From NCBI GenBank assembly GCA_041984885.1, contig JBHIXH010000051.1, positions 1 through 16,187 of the forward strand: a DNA stretch of 16,187 nucleotides, read 5' to 3'. Source of the DNA: UBA4486 sp041984885. GTDB lineage: Bacteria; Pseudomonadota; Gammaproteobacteria; Eutrophobiales; Eutrophobiaceae. The position numbers and the translations under genes were made by a program. The notes under the pieces were generated by a model. That model made no database searches and was not told where the DNA came from. It worked only from the letters and a program-made list of their open reading frames with translations. Numbering within the stretch: position 1 is the stretch's first letter; the number at the start of each line of letters is the position of its first letter. This document shows positions 15,127 to 16,187 of the stretch, in pieces.

Positions 15127-15145
15127 CTGTCGAAAAACTTTACAG
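15127..15145 (+). promoter_or_regulatory. Dyad B: candidate enhancer site for a sigma-54 activator
   Basis: CTGTCGAAAAACTTTACAG has the same CTGT-N11-ACAG architecture and the same CTGTCG and TTACAG ends as dyad A. Its centre is about 97 bases upstream of the predicted start site, a usual distance for bacterial enhancer-binding proteins. Confidence 0.5.
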
Positions 15146-15206
15146 AATGGCTAATCAGAATCCCACAAAAAAATGTAAATTACTGATAAATAAATAAAAA
15201 TTATTA

Positions 15207-15223
15207 TTGGCCTGGTATTTGCT
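15207..15223 (+). promoter_or_regulatory. Sigma-54 (-24/-12) promoter of the PEP-CTERM gene
   Basis: TTGGCCTGGTATTTGCT contains GG (15209-15210) and GC (15221-15222) separated by the required ten bases, with TTGGC at -24 and TTGCT at -12, against the consensus YTGGCACG-N4-TTGCW. The start site would fall near 15234, about 32 bases before the ATG. PEP-CTERM genes are known to depend on RpoN with PrsK/PrsR in some bacteria, which fits. Confidence 0.75.
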
Positions 15224-15265
15224 GAGTATTGTTCAGAAATTATTCGTGATCAGGAAAAAATAACG

Positions 15266-16078
15266 ATGAAACTGACCAAACAACTTTCAATTGCTGCAAT
15301 CGGCCTGTTATGCGCCTCAGCGGCGAATGCATACATGATTGATGATAATCATGCCGGCGCTAGTACCTACTGGGGTGGCGACCATCATGGTTATGGTGAT
15401 GTCATCGGCGATAAGTCGAAATTTGATATTCTCGGTCTGGACCTGTCGGTATCCGGTACGACATTAACAGTCGATATCTTCACCAATTTTGCCGGACTGG
15501 GTGACGATAAACTGTTCGCAAGCCTGACGGACAAAGATGCCAGTAAAGTAAACGGTGTCAAACAGGGTATTGGTTATGGCGACTTATTCCTCGCCAGTTC
15601 CTGGACGCCCTTTGGCTCTGGCAATTACGCCAATGACAACCATATCACCGGTACGAAATGGGAATACGGTTTTGCCCTTGATAACCGCTGGTCAGCAACC
15701 GGTGGTGTCGGTACCCTGTACCAGCTCAGTTCTACCGACAGCAACAATTACAATACGTTGTTGTCGCAGGATTTCCTGTCAGGCGGAACCTTTCGAGATG
15801 GCCAGGAAGTGGCAGTGGATACCAGTAAATCACGCGTCACCAACACCGGCGTAACGGGTTCCTGGAATGTCTATAGTGACCGTATCAGCATGACGTTTGA
15901 TATTGGCGGCACCGGCCTGCTGGATAATGGTGCGTTAGCGTTACACTGGAACATGACCTGTGGTAATGACACGATAGAAGGCGAGGTGCCGGTCGATGTC
16001 CCCGAGCCGTCCACACTGGCTTTAATGGCACTGTCGGTATTAGGGCTGGGAATTATCAGTCGACGCCGAAGAAGTTAA
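15266..16078 (+). CDS. PEP-CTERM sorting domain protein (exosortase substrate)
   Basis: A 270-residue exported protein. Residues 1-22 are a Sec signal peptide ending ANA. The C-terminal tripartite signal is textbook: VPEPST (245-250), a hydrophobic stretch (LALMALSVLGLGII), and the basic RRRR (266-269). Exosortase is expected to recognise PEP and process the protein at the inner membrane for export, often to an exopolysaccharide matrix. The mature region (~23-244) is rich in Gly, Asp, Asn and aromatic residues, starts with a His/Asp-rich stretch (DDNHAGASTYWGGDHHGYGD), and looks like an all-beta domain; I recognise no functional family. AGGA lies 11 bases before the ATG. A sigma-54 promoter and paired dyads lie upstream and a strong terminator downstream, so it is a single-gene unit. 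Confidence 0.93.
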   Translation: MKLTKQLSIAAIGLLCASAANAYMIDDNHAGASTYWGGDHHGYGDVIGDKSKFDILGLDLSVSGTTLTVDIFTNFAGLGDDKLFASLTDKDASKVNGVKQGIGYGDLFLASSWTPFGSGNYANDNHITGTKWEYGFALDNRWSATGGVGTLYQLSSTDSNNYNTLLSQDFLSGGTFRDGQEVAVDTSKSRVTNTGVTGSWNVYSDRISMTFDIGGTGLLDNGALALHWNMTCGNDTIEGEVPVDVPEPSTLALMALSVLGLGIISRRRRS

Positions 16079-16100
16079 AGTTATCTTTCTTACTGTTTCA

Positions 16101-16127
16101 AAAACCGGGCAAAAGCCCGGTTTTTTT
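16101..16127 (+). terminator. Strong intrinsic terminator, probably bidirectional
   Basis: AAAACCGGGC pairs perfectly with GCCCGGTTTT around an AAAA loop, and seven T residues (16121-16127) include the distal end of the stem. An A-run at 16100-16104 supplies a T-run on the other strand, so it can also end leftward transcription. Confidence 0.93.
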
Positions 16128-16131
16128 ATGG

Positions 16132-16187
16132 TTATGGCATATGTTGTCGCAACTCCCCGGGAAGTGCATCCAGCCCTGCAATCCTGA
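16132..16187 (-). CDS. Probable C-terminal end of a convergent gene (partial)
   Basis: Read on the minus strand from the right edge, one frame gives RIAGLDALPGELRQHMP and then TAA at 16132-16134, directly before the bidirectional terminator. The position and composition suit the end of a real protein, but 17 residues are too few to name a family, and the frame could be open by chance. Confidence 0.4.
   Translation of the reverse strand, partial: RIAGLDALPGELRQHMP

Larger units (their letters stand above)
14857..15265. other. 409-base regulatory gap between dnaJ and the PEP-CTERM gene
   Basis: No convincing open reading frame or RNA gene was seen. The first part holds a weak terminator candidate and an 8-bp perfect hairpin (CGAAACCA 14945-14952 with TGGTTTCG 14959-14966). 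From 14990 onward it holds paired dyads and a sigma-54 promoter. The last ~110 bases are strongly AT-rich, unlike the surrounding genes. Confidence 0.8.

Noticed and set aside
15139..15179. TTTACA and TGTAAA as a widely spaced inverted repeat
   Set aside because: The left copy is already part of dyad B and the 29-base gap is not typical of a single operator; noted only as AT-rich sequence.

Overview
The window looks like the chromosome of a non-enteric gammaproteobacterium of moderate GC content. The evidence is the chaperone operon order hrcA-grpE-dnaK-dnaJ next to a divergent nadK-recN pair, the ratA-rnfH / bamE / fur block, a Pseudomonas-like Fur, and a PEP-CTERM protein. A genus cannot be named from this sequence. 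Nearly all the DNA is coding, and no gene appears broken. There is no mobile element, tRNA, rRNA or CRISPR array.

Layout: (1) 1-1990, minus: a Ser/Thr protein kinase fused to an HDOD domain, cut by the window edge. (2) 2112-4210, plus: an NSS-family sodium-dependent transporter, then ratA and rnfH, which overlap. (3) 4218-6652, minus: bamE with a long acidic tail carrying two copies of an FFSNLWDK motif, followed by two predicted outer-membrane beta-barrel proteins (DUF2490-like and TorF-like). (4) 6782-7195, plus: fur, with no cysteine. (5) 7210-9745, minus: nadK then recN, one base apart. (6) 9894-14856, plus: hrcA-grpE-dnaK-dnaJ. (7) 14857-15265: a 409-base regulatory gap. (8) 15266-16078, plus: a PEP-CTERM (exosortase substrate) protein, then a strong terminator and the probable tail of a convergent gene.

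The most interesting content is regulatory. The heat-shock operon carries a CIRCE operator laid directly over a candidate vegetative promoter before hrcA. It also has two sigma-32-type promoters, one across the hrcA stop codon ahead of grpE and one between grpE and dnaK. This would let HrcA and RpoH control different segments of the operon. A hairpin lies between dnaK and dnaJ. The PEP-CTERM gene has a well-formed -24/-12 sigma-54 promoter and, upstream, two near-identical 19-bp dyads (CTGTCG...TTACAG) 137 bp apart, plus a weaker third copy. These are good candidates for enhancer sites of a PrsR-type activator. No exosortase, PrsK/PrsR or rpoN gene lies in the window, so that system would have to be encoded elsewhere.
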